A DNA stretch of 19,602 nucleotides from an uncultured Clostridia bacterium (GTDB lineage: Bacteria; Bacillota; Clostridia; Oscillospirales; Oscillospiraceae): assembly GCA_947167725.1 (NCBI GenBank), contig CAMVJF010000008.1, forward strand, positions 1 through 19,602, in the 5' to 3' direction. The number at the start of each line of letters is the position of its first letter. Positions within the stretch are counted from its first letter, which is position 1. Below the pieces are notes generated by a model. It searched no databases. It had not been told where the DNA came from and saw only the letters and a list, made by a program, of their open reading frames with translations. Positions 1-8,577 of the stretch are shown here, piece after piece. The position numbers and the translations under genes were made by a program.

Positions 1-1943
1 AAGCTGCCGCCCGCGACGATGATCGGCAGGCCGGAATCCGGCAGCGCGGCGATCCTGTCCTCCAAAGCCGTGAACACGTCGAGCTTGTCGCCGCCCTGCC
101 AAAGCTTCTGATGCGTGAGCTCCTCGCCCTCCAGGCGGGAGCGGTACCAGCTCTCGAGATCGCCGCCGCGGAAGCATTGTCGGAAGAGGCCTTCCTTTTC
201 CTCGAACACCCGCCTGCTTTCCGCTAGGATCTCGTCCTCTGCGCGACGCATGGCGAGCAGCTCCTCAAAGCGCAGGCCGAGCAGCTTTTCCAGGCTCAGC
301 TCCTCGTCGATGGAATTCGTCCCGTAGAGCGCGCCGCCGTCCGTTCCCTGTACGCAGCGCACGGAGGCCGCCAGATACTGCCGAAGCGGGTGGCGCGCCA
401 GATGGCTGAGGTTGTTGAGGCGCACGTTGGAGGTGATCTGGAATTCCAGCGTGACGCCGTAGCGGCACATGTCCTCGAGCAGCTTCCGCCCCTTGGCGCT
501 GCGCAGATCGCAGGTATAGAGGCCGTGACCCAGACGCAGCGGCGGGAAGCTCTGTCCCTCCTGCAGCGATTCGGCCACGCAGCGGATGCTGTTGGCGACG
601 TTGTCGCGCAGGCTGTCGTTCTCGCCCGCGTGGATGCGGATCACGAAGCCGGGGTTTTCCCCCGCGATCTTCACCAGCTCGCGGATGACGCCGCGCAGCT
701 CGAGAACGTCGTTGATCTCCTCGCCGACGATATCGCTGCCCGCCACATAGGGATCCGCGGCGATGGCCCGGAGACAGCGGAGGTTCTCGGCCAGATAGTC
801 GTCCGGCGTCACGCGGTCGCGCACGATGGTCAGCGGGACGCGACGGAAGCCGGCGAGGAAGCGAAGCAGCACGCCGGTCTCGCGCGTGACGGTCGGCATG
901 ATCTCGTGGATCTGACGCAGCCGGGAGGGGAACTCCTCCCGGTTGAGCAGCGAGGTGTCCGTGATCTCCGCGTATTCCACGCCGTGGCGCCGATATTCGC
1001 GCGCGATCCAAAGGAGAAGGTCCTGATAGAGCGTGTTGCCGCGGTAGCGGTCGTCCTCCCGGTCGCGAAGGATCCTCGCGGCGTAGGCGCGGATCTCGCG
1101 GTCGGGGATCCCCTCGATGTTGACGCCGCTGAAGGGATCGTCGGAGCGCTGCCCCTTCGTAAACACATAACGGTACAGATAGACCTTTTCCAGATCCGCA
1201 AACACGGCCTGGCCGTCCTTCGGGATCGTGAGAGAATTGCGGATCTTCTCGATATTATAGGCCGCGTCCGGGATGTTCCCGAGCAGGAGCTCGGCAAAAT
1301 TGAGGAAGGTATAGTCGTCGATCCTGCGTTCGCGGTGCCGGCCCGTCAGCGGGATATCGCCAAGCGCCTTCTCCGTGACCCCGCGCCGTTCCTCCAGCGC
1401 CGCGATCTGCTGCGGCGTGCAGCGCAGGCGCAGCTTTTTGACGTAGTAATACGGATAGCGGATCTGGTGGACGAGGCCGAGGGCGATCAGCAGATCCGGC
1501 GGGAGATTGCCGTTCATGTGGGTGTGCAGGTCGGTGCGGAACTTGCACTCGTCGCGGATATAGGTCTTGACGATCGTCTTTTCCACACCGAGGCGATAGT
1601 CCGTCGTCTGGCTCATCAGCGTTTTGGAGATGGCCGGGATCGAGGCCTTCAGCTCAACGCGTCCGTCCGGGAAGATGTTGGCGATCTTGGTGTTGCCGAG
1701 ACGCAGGATGAACATCTTTCTGTTGTCGCCGTCCACATAGCCGGGGACCTCGCCGCGGATGACCTTCGCCCCGCTCTCGTCGTCCGTCGTCTCAAGGCCG
1801 CAGAGTCTGGCCAGATTGCAGATCAGATTTCCGCTGCGGTGGTTCGGTGTGCGGATCACGTGATAGAGCCTGCCGCCGTCCATATACAGCTCGACGGCGA
1901 TATCCTTCTCCCTGTCAAGATAGAACTTCTGGAAGTAGATCAC
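1..1943 (-). CDS. Adenosine-deaminase-superfamily multidomain protein (3' end outside window)
   Basis: The visible 647 residues hold an N-terminal region of about 130 residues that I do not recognise, then an adenosine deaminase-like TIM barrel. Its metal-site motifs are in order: H140-x-H142 in DLHTHMNG, H438 in IHAGE with E441, H473 in RLGHG, SNV at 505-507 with HPL at 518-520, and D535 in TDGG. In classical adenosine deaminases the last motif is TDDP, so the second Asp, which contacts the purine, is Gly here; the substrate may differ. An insert of roughly 150 residues separates the HxH strand from the rest of the barrel. After the barrel come a charged helical linker and the start of another domain (LPIIVAGGS at 639-647), whose glycine-rich strand suggests a Rossmann-type nucleotide-binding fold; this is inference. 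The GTG start at 1943 follows an AAGGGGAGAGG ribosome binding site and an in-frame stop lies upstream. No ATG is available. The family call is firm; the substrate is unknown. Confidence 0.8.
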   Translation of the reverse strand, partial: MIYFQKFYLDREKDIAVELYMDGGRLYHVIRTPNHRSGNLICNLARLCGLETTDDESGAKVIRGEVPGYVDGDNRKMFILRLGNTKIANIFPDGRVELKASIPAISKTLMSQTTDYRLGVEKTIVKTYIRDECKFRTDLHTHMNGNLPPDLLIALGLVHQIRYPYYYVKKLRLRCTPQQIAALEERRGVTEKALGDIPLTGRHRERRIDDYTFLNFAELLLGNIPDAAYNIEKIRNSLTIPKDGQAVFADLEKVYLYRYVFTKGQRSDDPFSGVNIEGIPDREIRAYAARILRDREDDRYRGNTLYQDLLLWIAREYRRHGVEYAEITDTSLLNREEFPSRLRQIHEIMPTVTRETGVLLRFLAGFRRVPLTIVRDRVTPDDYLAENLRCLRAIAADPYVAGSDIVGEEINDVLELRGVIRELVKIAGENPGFVIRIHAGENDSLRDNVANSIRCVAESLQEGQSFPPLRLGHGLYTCDLRSAKGRKLLEDMCRYGVTLEFQITSNVRLNNLSHLARHPLRQYLAASVRCVQGTDGGALYGTNSIDEELSLEKLLGLRFEELLAMRRAEDEILAESRRVFEEKEGLFRQCFRGGDLESWYRSRLEGEELTHQKLWQGGDKLDVFTALEDRIAALPDSGLPIIVAGGS

Positions 1944-2045
1944 GGGCCTCTCCCCTTTCCTGCGCGCGATGCGCGTGAAAGGGCTGAATCATTTCTCCCT
2001 CGTCTGCTCTCCCGTCGCTTCCGCCTGAAGGCTTCGCAAATAAAG

Positions 2046-2080
2046 AAAAAGTTCTGAAACCTTTCGATTTCAGAACTTTT
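2046..2080 (-). terminator. Intrinsic terminator after tRNA-Ala
   Basis: A 13-base-pair perfect stem (2047-2059 with 2068-2080) closes an 8-base loop, and on the minus strand it runs into a T-rich tail. It begins 8 bases after the CCA end of tRNA-Ala and separates it from the adenosine deaminase-like gene. The flanking A and T runs would let it work in both directions. Confidence 0.85.
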
Positions 2081-2087
2081 CATGTCC

Positions 2088-2163
<76 letters not shown>

Positions 2164-2197
2164 ATCTGCGAACACCCGTTTCTCACAGGCAAGGTGT

Positions 2198-2226
2198 ATC
2201 ATAGCAGACAGACGATGAAAAGTCAA
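2198..2226 (-). promoter_or_regulatory. Sigma-A promoter of tRNA-Ala
   Basis: On the minus strand a TTGACT -35 box (2221-2226) is 17 bases from a TATGAT -10 box (2198-2203), preceded by TGC, an extended -10. The predicted start is about 30 bases before the tRNA 5' end. Confidence 0.85.
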
Positions 2227-2366
2227 CCCTTTTTTCTTGTGAAAATGACGCTTTGTTTCCTGCGCGCGGAACGCGGATGAAGGCCTGTTCCTCCCCGCTC
2301 CACGCCCGGATCCCGCGTCTCCAGTATAAAAGAACTTCCGCGCCGAATCAAGCGCGTTTTTATATG

Positions 2367-2401
2367 GCAAGAGGAAACGAGACGCGCTCGTTTCCTCTTG
2401 C
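2367..2401 (-). other. Strong hairpin just after the UDP-sugar dehydrogenase gene
   Basis: A perfect 15-base-pair inverted repeat (2367-2381 with 2387-2401) with a 5-base loop begins 4 bases after the stop codon. On the minus strand it is followed by CCATATAAAA rather than a T run, so it is not a textbook intrinsic terminator. It may protect the mRNA 3' end or act as a U-tract-less terminator. Confidence 0.6.
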
Positions 2402-2404
2402 GGC

Positions 2405-3745
2405 TCACAGACGCCAGAAGCGGATGCCGGAGGCCTTGAGCTCCTCCATGCGATAGAGGCTCTTGACGTCGACGAAGACCTTCTCGTCGTCCGGAATGTC
2501 CTGGCGGAAGTACTGCTTGATCGAATAGATCGGCAGGTTGCGGAATTCCTTGTGGCCGACGGCGACGATGATGCAGTCGGCGTCGCGTACCTCATCGAAG
2601 GGGATCAGATCCACGCCGTACTCGCGGCGGGCAATCTCGGGGTCCGCCCAGGGGTCTGTCACCTGCGGCTCGATCTCATATTCCTTGAGACGCTTGATGA
2701 TGTCGTACACCTTGCTGTTGCGGGTGTCGGGGCAGTTTTCCTTGAAGGTGATGCCGAAGATATAGACCTTCGCCGTCTTCGGCGCCTTGCCCGCCTCGAT
2801 CATCTGCTTGATCGCAGCGTCGGCTACGAAGGCGCCCATGCTGTCATTGATCTTGCGGCCGTTGAGGATGATCTGGCTGTGGTAGCCGAGACGCTCCGCC
2901 ATGTTGGTCAGATAGTACGGATCGACGCCGATGCAGTGTCCGCCCACAAGGCCAGGGCGGAAGCCCAGCGCGTTCCACTTGGTGTTCATGCCCGCGAGCA
3001 CCTCGTCCGTATCGATGCCAACACGGTCGCAGATGATCGCGATCTCGTTCATAAAGGCGATGTTGATGTCGCGCTGGCTGTTCTCCACGACCTTGACCGC
3101 CTCGGCCGTCTTGATGTTGGACACCGGGAAGGTGCCCGCCTTGATGATGATGTCATAGACCTTCTTGATGATCGCGGCGGACTCCTCGTCCATGCCGGAG
3201 ACGATCTTGCGGATGTTCGTCAGCGTGTGGACGCGGTCGCCCGGATTGATGCGCTCGGGCGAATAGCCGACCTTGAAGTCCACACCGCATTTCAGCGACG
3301 ATTCCCGCTCGAGGATCGGAATGCAAATATCCTCCGTCACGCCGGGATAGACCGTCGACTCATAGACGACGATCGTGCCGGGACGCATATTGCGTCCGAC
3401 GATGCGCGAGGCGTTCATCACCGGCTCAAGGTCGGGATTGTTGTCCTCCTTGACCGGCGTTGGGACCGCAACAATGATGAACCTTGCCTCGGCAAGGCGC
3501 GTCTCGTCGCTGGTGAAATCCACCGTGGTCTTGCTGATGACCTCATTGCCGACTTCGTTGGTCGGGTCGATCCCGCTCTTGTACTGCTGGATGCGGCGCT
3601 CGTTGTGGTTGAAGCCGATGACCTTGACGTGCTTGGCAAACTCGACCGCGATCGGCATGCCGACATAGCCGAGGCCGACCAGTGCCAGCTTCTCGCCGCC
3701 GTTGATCAGATCCGCGTACAGGTTTTCATAGGATACCTTGTCCAT
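2405..3745 (-). CDS. UDP-N-acetylhexosamine 6-dehydrogenase (TviB/WbpA-like)
   Basis: This 446-residue nucleotide-sugar dehydrogenase should oxidise C6 of a UDP-N-acetylhexosamine to the uronic acid with two NAD+, supplying an acidic sugar for a surface polysaccharide. The N-terminal Rossmann domain has GLGYVGMP at 24-31. The central helical domain carries YSPERINPGD (161-170) and the catalytic cysteine C271 in GGHCIGVDPYYL. The C-terminal UDP-binding domain has the FGITFKENCPDTRNSK motif. The length and the YSPERINPGD and KENCPDTRN patterns fit the TviB/VipA/WbpA group better than the UDP-glucose dehydrogenases of the Ugd group. The ATG at 3745 has an AAAGGAG site 8 bases upstream. It lies last in the leftward polysaccharide cluster, separated by a 315-base spacer, so it may have its own promoter; I saw no clear one. 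Substrate epimer (GlcNAc or GalNAc) cannot be decided. Confidence 0.93.
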   Translation of the reverse strand: MDKVSYENLYADLINGGEKLALVGLGYVGMPIAVEFAKHVKVIGFNHNERRIQQYKSGIDPTNEVGNEVISKTTVDFTSDETRLAEARFIIVAVPTPVKEDNNPDLEPVMNASRIVGRNMRPGTIVVYESTVYPGVTEDICIPILERESSLKCGVDFKVGYSPERINPGDRVHTLTNIRKIVSGMDEESAAIIKKVYDIIIKAGTFPVSNIKTAEAVKVVENSQRDINIAFMNEIAIICDRVGIDTDEVLAGMNTKWNALGFRPGLVGGHCIGVDPYYLTNMAERLGYHSQIILNGRKINDSMGAFVADAAIKQMIEAGKAPKTAKVYIFGITFKENCPDTRNSKVYDIIKRLKEYEIEPQVTDPWADPEIARREYGVDLIPFDEVRDADCIIVAVGHKEFRNLPIYSIKQYFRQDIPDDEKVFVDVKSLYRMEELKASGIRFWRL

Positions 3746-4060
3746 GTTTATTGTCTCCTTTGCTGCTGATGCAGTTTTTATCTGTTATGCCCGGCCGGCG
3801 CTTCCCCGAACTCTAGCCGTGAACGGGACGAGCTCGCTCGCTGCCTCCCGGCGTTGCTCAGTATTGTGCCGTCATTCCGAGGGCAGTGAAAAACGTCAGA
3901 AGAGCTCTGTGTATAGCCGGCGGCGATCCGAAAGCCTTGCTACCCAAATCCGGCAAGGTCGAGCGGGAACGCCGGCGCGGTATTCGCAGCGGTGCCGATG
4001 ATCGGATTGAAGAACAGCCTCTTGCTTTTTCCTTTCCGGGGTGAAAATGCTTCTGCACCC
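3746..4060. other. Structured spacer without a convincing gene
   Basis: I see no coding region with a plausible start and a family signature. The spacer holds nested inverted repeats: GCCGGCG at 3916-3922 with CGCCGGC at 3970-3976, enclosing CCTTGC at 3935-3940 with GCAAGG at 3953-3958. Next to them, 3873-3885 carries GTCATTCCGAGGG, which resembles dispersed intergenic repeats seen in many gut bacteria; this resemblance is from memory. A short stem (GGGGTG/CACCCC, 4038-4061) touches the stop codon of the gene to the right but has no T run. Confidence 0.4.
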
Positions 4061-6331
4061 CTACAGGTTCAGCGCTTTCCTTACGATTTCCTTCAGCAGG
4101 CCCTTGAGGTTGCACTCACCATATTTTCTTGCCGCCGCGGCATAGTCGCCGGAGAGGACGGTCTTCATCACCTGATGCCTGTAATCCGAAGCGGGCGCAG
4201 GCTTTTTCAGGGAGTTCTGTACGGTGTCTTCCCTCTTCACTTCCCGCAGTGTCAGACCGTCAAGCTGCGAAACGAGCTCCCGGCCCTTCTCTGTGTTCGC
4301 GATCAGCAGAGAAACGCCTTTCCCGTCCTGCAGTTCGGAATGGCTCTTTTCGAGCCCCCAGAAATCGCCGATCGTGAGATCCCCGGGGCGATCGTAATTG
4401 CAATAGGCGCACGAGCTGCAGGACAGTCTGTTGATCCTGTTATGGGAGAACAAATTGTTGAACGAGTTGAGCCACAGCTTCCTGCCGATCTTTTTCCCGC
4501 CGAACGTGGCCGAGACCGTATAGCCTTTATAGCCGTATTCCTTATCCCGGAAGGAGAAAGAACGCAGCTCTCCTCTGCTCCGCAGATAGTCGATGAAGCG
4601 CTCGAAAACCAGCGGGCTCGGGACGCCGTGGCAGACGATGTCACAGGTAATCAGCCCTTCGTTCTCTCCCACGGCATGCTTCAGTCCGTCTACCTGACAG
4701 GGTGTGCCGACAAAGAGGACTTCCCTGTTCTGCGCCAGGAGCTCGGCGATTTTCCCGAAGCATGCGCCCATCGAGCTCTGGACGTAAAAGGTCCCTCTCA
4801 TCCGGTCTCTTTGCTCCTCGGTATAAGCGAAGCCATGCTCTACACGGAAGTCGTCGTTCATCACAGCGGCGCATACCACGCCGCCGCTGTGCAGGACATG
4901 ATCCGAGATGGCCGTGAAGCAGCCGCCCGAAGAGCTTTTCGCGCGGATCTCATCCTTGTTTACCGCGGCGAAAAAGCTCTGTTCGGAGCGTCGACGCTCC
5001 TTCCCGTTCCGCACCTGACACACGCTCGCGCATATGCCGCAGTCCACACACTTCTCCGGGTCTCTGACCGGGACCGCAAAGCCTTCGGCGTCGGCGCGCA
5101 TTTCGACGGCATGCCGCGGGCAGGCAAACGCGCAGGCGGAACAGCCTGTGCAGCGGCTGTCCTCGCAAAAATACTTCTCCGACTTTTCTTCTTTTTCCGC
5201 GGGACGATACGCGCCTTCAAAAACGGCCTGCCTGAGATAGTCGAAGGACGAATCGAGATACGGCGCCAGCTTCCGGTCGACCGCATCGTAATCGATCGCG
5301 GCGTCGATATCTGCCATCGTGGTGTTGATCCCCAGGATCCTGTCTTTCAGCCCCACGATGTCCAGAAGAGAAAGGATCCTTTCATCCTTGCCGTAGTCCC
5401 CCGTAAGCAAAACGCAGACTTTCTTATGATACATCAGGGCGAAGGCCAGGCAGTGGAACGACGCCGTTACCACGAGCTCGGCATCGGCGACCTCGTTGAG
5501 AAAGCGTTCCGGCGTCATGGCGGTGCAGACCCTGGTCTTCGGATCGAGGAAATCCGCCGGGGTCACGTGGCTGCTCAGAATATGCTTTTCAAGGCCGGCC
5601 ATATCATAGCCGCTCATCAGAAAGTCTTCGACCTGTGTCGAGCGGTTCGTATAGAAGAAAACGTATTTTTTCTTATGATTCCAGGCGTCGTGCTTTCTCA
5701 GGCGGTCCCATTCGGCTCTCCCGGCGAGGAAAACCGGGTCGAGCACGAGCAGGGCTTTCCTGCCGGTCAGGGAACGGACCAGGTCGACGCCCTGGCTCTC
5801 TCTGACGGCGAGGCAGGAAAAATCAGACAGCAGCCGTTCGTAGCGCTCCTTGAATTCGTCCGGAATGTCGCAGATCCCGAAGCTGGAAGAATAGGATACT
5901 TTCTTTTTCGGGTCCTTGACGAAGTCGAGCAGGAAAGCCGTGTCGCCGCCGTTGTTTTCCGGATTCCAGACCTGGTCGCTCCCGACGATGAAGCGGTCAT
6001 AGCTGCCGTTCAGCGAGGCCGCCTCCGCGGAGGAATGGTATTCTTTTTCCGTCTTTCGCAGATAGTGCGAGTAAAACCTGTCGAAGGATCTTCCCCGTTT
6101 CTCGATGAAGGGTGCGCCGAGGGCCACTTTGAGGGCGCGCAACAGCTTTCTGTTCTTCAGCGCGGACTTGAACTGGTACGCCATGTCATAGGCGTTCCTG
6201 CGGGACGCATTCACATAGTTGATATACTCGCAGTCCGCGCCGAGCTGTTCCACGGCGCACTGAAGCCCGTAGGCCTGCAGCGCCGCGCCGTAGTTATAAG
6301 CATTATGGAATGACAACAAAGCAGCTTTCAT
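4061..6331 (-). CDS. Polysaccharide pyruvyl transferase fused to ferredoxin/FrhB-like domain
   Basis: The 756-residue protein has two halves. Residues 1 to about 375 are a polysaccharide pyruvyl transferase domain, opening with SFHNAYNYGAALQAYGLQ and carrying FIVGSDQVWNP at 114-124 and the later VTASFHCLAFALMY motif; relatives put ketal pyruvate or similar groups on glycans. Residues about 388-440 are a two-cluster ferredoxin with C394/C397/C400/C404 and C428/C431/C434/C438. The rest matches the FrhB/FdhB (F420-hydrogenase beta subunit) family: SSGGCF, LFVGTPCQVDGL, DIVCHGVPSP, CSSCAYCNYDRPGD and GDFWGL, which bind FAD and Fe-S. Such fusions occur in glycan loci of anaerobes, but the redox reaction is not established as far as I know. 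It is the fifth gene of the leftward operon, one base after the GT4 gene, so translation is probably coupled. Confidence 0.9.
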   Translation of the reverse strand: MKAALLSFHNAYNYGAALQAYGLQCAVEQLGADCEYINYVNASRRNAYDMAYQFKSALKNRKLLRALKVALGAPFIEKRGRSFDRFYSHYLRKTEKEYHSSAEAASLNGSYDRFIVGSDQVWNPENNGGDTAFLLDFVKDPKKKVSYSSSFGICDIPDEFKERYERLLSDFSCLAVRESQGVDLVRSLTGRKALLVLDPVFLAGRAEWDRLRKHDAWNHKKKYVFFYTNRSTQVEDFLMSGYDMAGLEKHILSSHVTPADFLDPKTRVCTAMTPERFLNEVADAELVVTASFHCLAFALMYHKKVCVLLTGDYGKDERILSLLDIVGLKDRILGINTTMADIDAAIDYDAVDRKLAPYLDSSFDYLRQAVFEGAYRPAEKEEKSEKYFCEDSRCTGCSACAFACPRHAVEMRADAEGFAVPVRDPEKCVDCGICASVCQVRNGKERRRSEQSFFAAVNKDEIRAKSSSGGCFTAISDHVLHSGGVVCAAVMNDDFRVEHGFAYTEEQRDRMRGTFYVQSSMGACFGKIAELLAQNREVLFVGTPCQVDGLKHAVGENEGLITCDIVCHGVPSPLVFERFIDYLRSRGELRSFSFRDKEYGYKGYTVSATFGGKKIGRKLWLNSFNNLFSHNRINRLSCSSCAYCNYDRPGDLTIGDFWGLEKSHSELQDGKGVSLLIANTEKGRELVSQLDGLTLREVKREDTVQNSLKKPAPASDYRHQVMKTVLSGDYAAAARKYGECNLKGLLKEIVRKALNL

Positions 6332-6332
6332 G

Positions 6333-7457
6333 TCAATCTCTTTCCAACGCTTCTTGATACATCCGTTCCAGAGCCTCCGCTATCTTCGACCAGTCGAAGA
6401 TCCTGCAGTCTCTGATGCAAGCCGCGGAAACGGTCTGATAGTTCTGTGTGATCTTCAGGATCGCTTCGGCGATCGTCGACGGGTCATGCGGATCGACGCT
6501 GCAGCCGACCTCCCCTTCGGGGAAGATGCCGTCGAAGCCTTGATTTCTCGTGTAGATAACGGGAACGCCCTGCGTCATTGCCTCGGCGTAAACCCTTCCG
6601 AAGGATTCCGTGAAGGAAGGCATCACAAATATATCGCTGTTTCTGTAGAATTGCAGCAGCTTCTCCTTCGTTTGATATGGAACAAGCTCCACATCCCCGT
6701 TTTTCTGCAGATCGGCATACACCTCTTCGTCAAGGATCTGCCCGATCACGGTGAGTCTTGTCGAGACGCCCCGTTCCTTCAGCAGTCCCATCGCGGCAAG
6801 GATGCTTTTCATGTTTTTGTTCCGATCGATCTTCCCGACGCAGAGCAGTTCGATCGGTCCGGGCTTTCGTTCCTTCGCAGGGCCGACGTTGTTCAGCCAG
6901 AAGTCCTCCAGCCCGTTCGGGATAACATAGCATTTCCCGGCGATCTCATTCCGCTTTTCTTCGGAATACCCGAATACTCTTTTCAGAAACAGCGTTCTGT
7001 ACGGCTCCGAGAGAAACAGCACGGCGTTCGCTTCGTCGGCGATCCTGCGTGCGATCGGGAAGAAGAACGGAAACCGGAGAAAGCCGTTCAGGTCCGTGTT
7101 TCTGACGCTGACGACATACGGGATGTGATACTCTCTCTTGATCCGGTTCACCACCCACCCGCCGTTGAGCATGGTATGGCTGTGGATGATATCGAAACGC
7201 CGGACGTCGATCCTGCTCAGCAGCGCTTTTTTGATCTTGCGCTGCTTATAGGCGTACAGATATCTGTCAAGGACACGAAAGCACTCCTCGTGCACGACCT
7301 TGTCGTCCATGATGGATGCGTATTTCGCGTCGATCTCGGCTCCCTTCGCCACCGCGTTGAACGCAAGCGTCTCATGCCCCAGCGATTCCAGCATGTTCAT
7401 GGAATCGCGGAAGATCATCGCTCTGTGATAAAAGGTGCATAGATACAAGATTTTCAT
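6333..7457 (-). CDS. GT4-family glycosyltransferase
   Basis: This 374-residue cytoplasmic or membrane-associated enzyme has the two-Rossmann GT-B fold. It has a short MKILYLCTFYHRA start, IIHSHTMLNGG at 90-100 in the acceptor domain, the hinge-side LLCVGKIDRNKNM at 204-216, and the donor-site EX7E motif E284/E292 in ESFGRVYAEAM followed by GVPVI. These mark a retaining GT4 (glycosyl transferases group 1), which would transfer one NDP-sugar onto the growing lipid-linked oligosaccharide. It has no membrane segment. An 80-base gap with a CGCGCC/GGCGCG hairpin (7493-7509) separates it from the gene upstream; the start has only a purine-rich GAGAAGAGAG site. Donor and acceptor are unknown. Confidence 0.92.
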   Translation of the reverse strand: MKILYLCTFYHRAMIFRDSMNMLESLGHETLAFNAVAKGAEIDAKYASIMDDKVVHEECFRVLDRYLYAYKQRKIKKALLSRIDVRRFDIIHSHTMLNGGWVVNRIKREYHIPYVVSVRNTDLNGFLRFPFFFPIARRIADEANAVLFLSEPYRTLFLKRVFGYSEEKRNEIAGKCYVIPNGLEDFWLNNVGPAKERKPGPIELLCVGKIDRNKNMKSILAAMGLLKERGVSTRLTVIGQILDEEVYADLQKNGDVELVPYQTKEKLLQFYRNSDIFVMPSFTESFGRVYAEAMTQGVPVIYTRNQGFDGIFPEGEVGCSVDPHDPSTIAEAILKITQNYQTVSAACIRDCRIFDWSKIAEALERMYQEALERD

Positions 7458-7537
7458 CGGCGCTCTCTTCTCATCCCCTACAAGCCGTCAGCCGCGCCGT
7501 GATGGCGCGAAGACGGGGGATCCTTCTTTCATCCTGT

Positions 7538-8557
7538 TCATATCCTGGGCGCTGTATAGCCGTTGTCCCTGTATTCCTTCGACGCAAGCCGGGCGATGCC
7601 CCTGACGGAGCCCAGCCCGTAAGAACAGTGAAAGATCGGGAACAACGCCAGCAGCATAAAAAACTCCTTCAGCGAGGAGGCCAGTCCGGCGGAAAACAGC
7701 GCGTCCAGGCCCAGATACAGCACACATTCGGCCAGCAGCAGCCACCAGGCGGCTTTCACAAATAATCCGCCGACGCCCAGCACAATGATCGAAAGGACGA
7801 ACGCCATCGGGACATAATGGCGCAGCCCCATCGCGCCGGGACAGAGCTTCATCGTGATCACGTTCCACATGCCGTTTTTCCGGGCCATCTGCGAAATGCC
7901 CCGAACGGTATCCCGGCAGTAATAGGAAAAGCGGATGTCGTCTGACAGGTAGATCTTCCCGCCGTTTTTCCGGATGCGGTAGTTCAGCTCATTGTCCTGA
8001 TTTCTGTCCAGACGCTCGTCATATCCGCCGCAGACCGAGAAAACCTCCCGCCGGAAAGCGCCGAAAGGAACGGTATCGACATAGCCGTTCTTCCCGCTCG
8101 TACGGAACTGCGAATTGCCGACGCCGAATTTCGACGACAGCATTTTGGCGATACAGCTTCCGACAAAGCCGTTCGCCTTTGTCTCCGCGATCCCGCCGAC
8201 GTTTTCGGCGTCACCGTGGTCAAGATGATAGACGCATCTGGAGATGTAGTCCTCCCGATAATCGGCATGAGCGTCCAATCTGACCACATATTTCCCCTTC
8301 GAAGCCGCAATGCCGATATTCATGGCGTAGGGAACGGTCCTGTGCGGATTGCTCCTGATGATGATCAGGTCGGGGTATTCGTCCCGGTATTTCCGTAATC
8401 TGTCTGCCGTGTCATCCGTCGAACAGCCGTCGACAAAGATCCATTCCATCTGTGAGACGGGATAATCCTGGCGCAGAAGGGACTGCACGCATCGATCGAT
8501 GTACCTGGATTCGTTGTATACAGGCATCACGACGGAAACGATTATGGAATCACTCAT
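7538..8557 (-). CDS. Membrane-anchored GT2-family glycosyltransferase (ExoA-like)
   Basis: The 339-residue protein begins with a GT-A domain: VSVVMPVYNES at 8-17, FVDGCSTDDT at 41-50, the metal-binding LDAHAD at 94-99, and QDNELNYR at 187-194, which supplies the general-base Asp region. The C-terminal third is hydrophobic, with about three membrane segments between 247 and 310, so the active site sits at the inner membrane face. The layout resembles the succinoglycan enzyme ExoA and related GT2 proteins of exopolysaccharide loci. A GAAGGA site 9 bases before the ATG supports the start. It is 20 bases from the initiating transferase gene. The sugar it transfers cannot be told from sequence. 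Confidence 0.92.
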   Translation of the reverse strand: MSDSIIVSVVMPVYNESRYIDRCVQSLLRQDYPVSQMEWIFVDGCSTDDTADRLRKYRDEYPDLIIIRSNPHRTVPYAMNIGIAASKGKYVVRLDAHADYREDYISRCVYHLDHGDAENVGGIAETKANGFVGSCIAKMLSSKFGVGNSQFRTSGKNGYVDTVPFGAFRREVFSVCGGYDERLDRNQDNELNYRIRKNGGKIYLSDDIRFSYYCRDTVRGISQMARKNGMWNVITMKLCPGAMGLRHYVPMAFVLSIIVLGVGGLFVKAAWWLLLAECVLYLGLDALFSAGLASSLKEFFMLLALFPIFHCSYGLGSVRGIARLASKEYRDNGYTAPRI

Positions 8558-8577
8558 CTTTTGTAATCCTTCGCCCT

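Noticed and set aside
1..1943. RdrB-type deaminase of a RADAR defence system
   Set aside because: No RdrA-like ATPase lies upstream, where instead there is a terminated tRNA gene. Downstream is outside the window, so the idea has no support here.
390..2057. Long open frame on the plus strand opposite the adenosine deaminase-like gene
   Set aside because: Its translation is rich in Ala, Asp, Val, Arg and His with no family motif, as expected from the antisense of GC-rich genes. The minus strand shows clear metal-site motifs.
2552..6313. Long plus-strand open frames (2552-3769 and 3992-6313)
   Set aside because: They are antisense to the UDP-sugar dehydrogenase and the pyruvyl transferase fusion, which have full domain motifs and ribosome sites.
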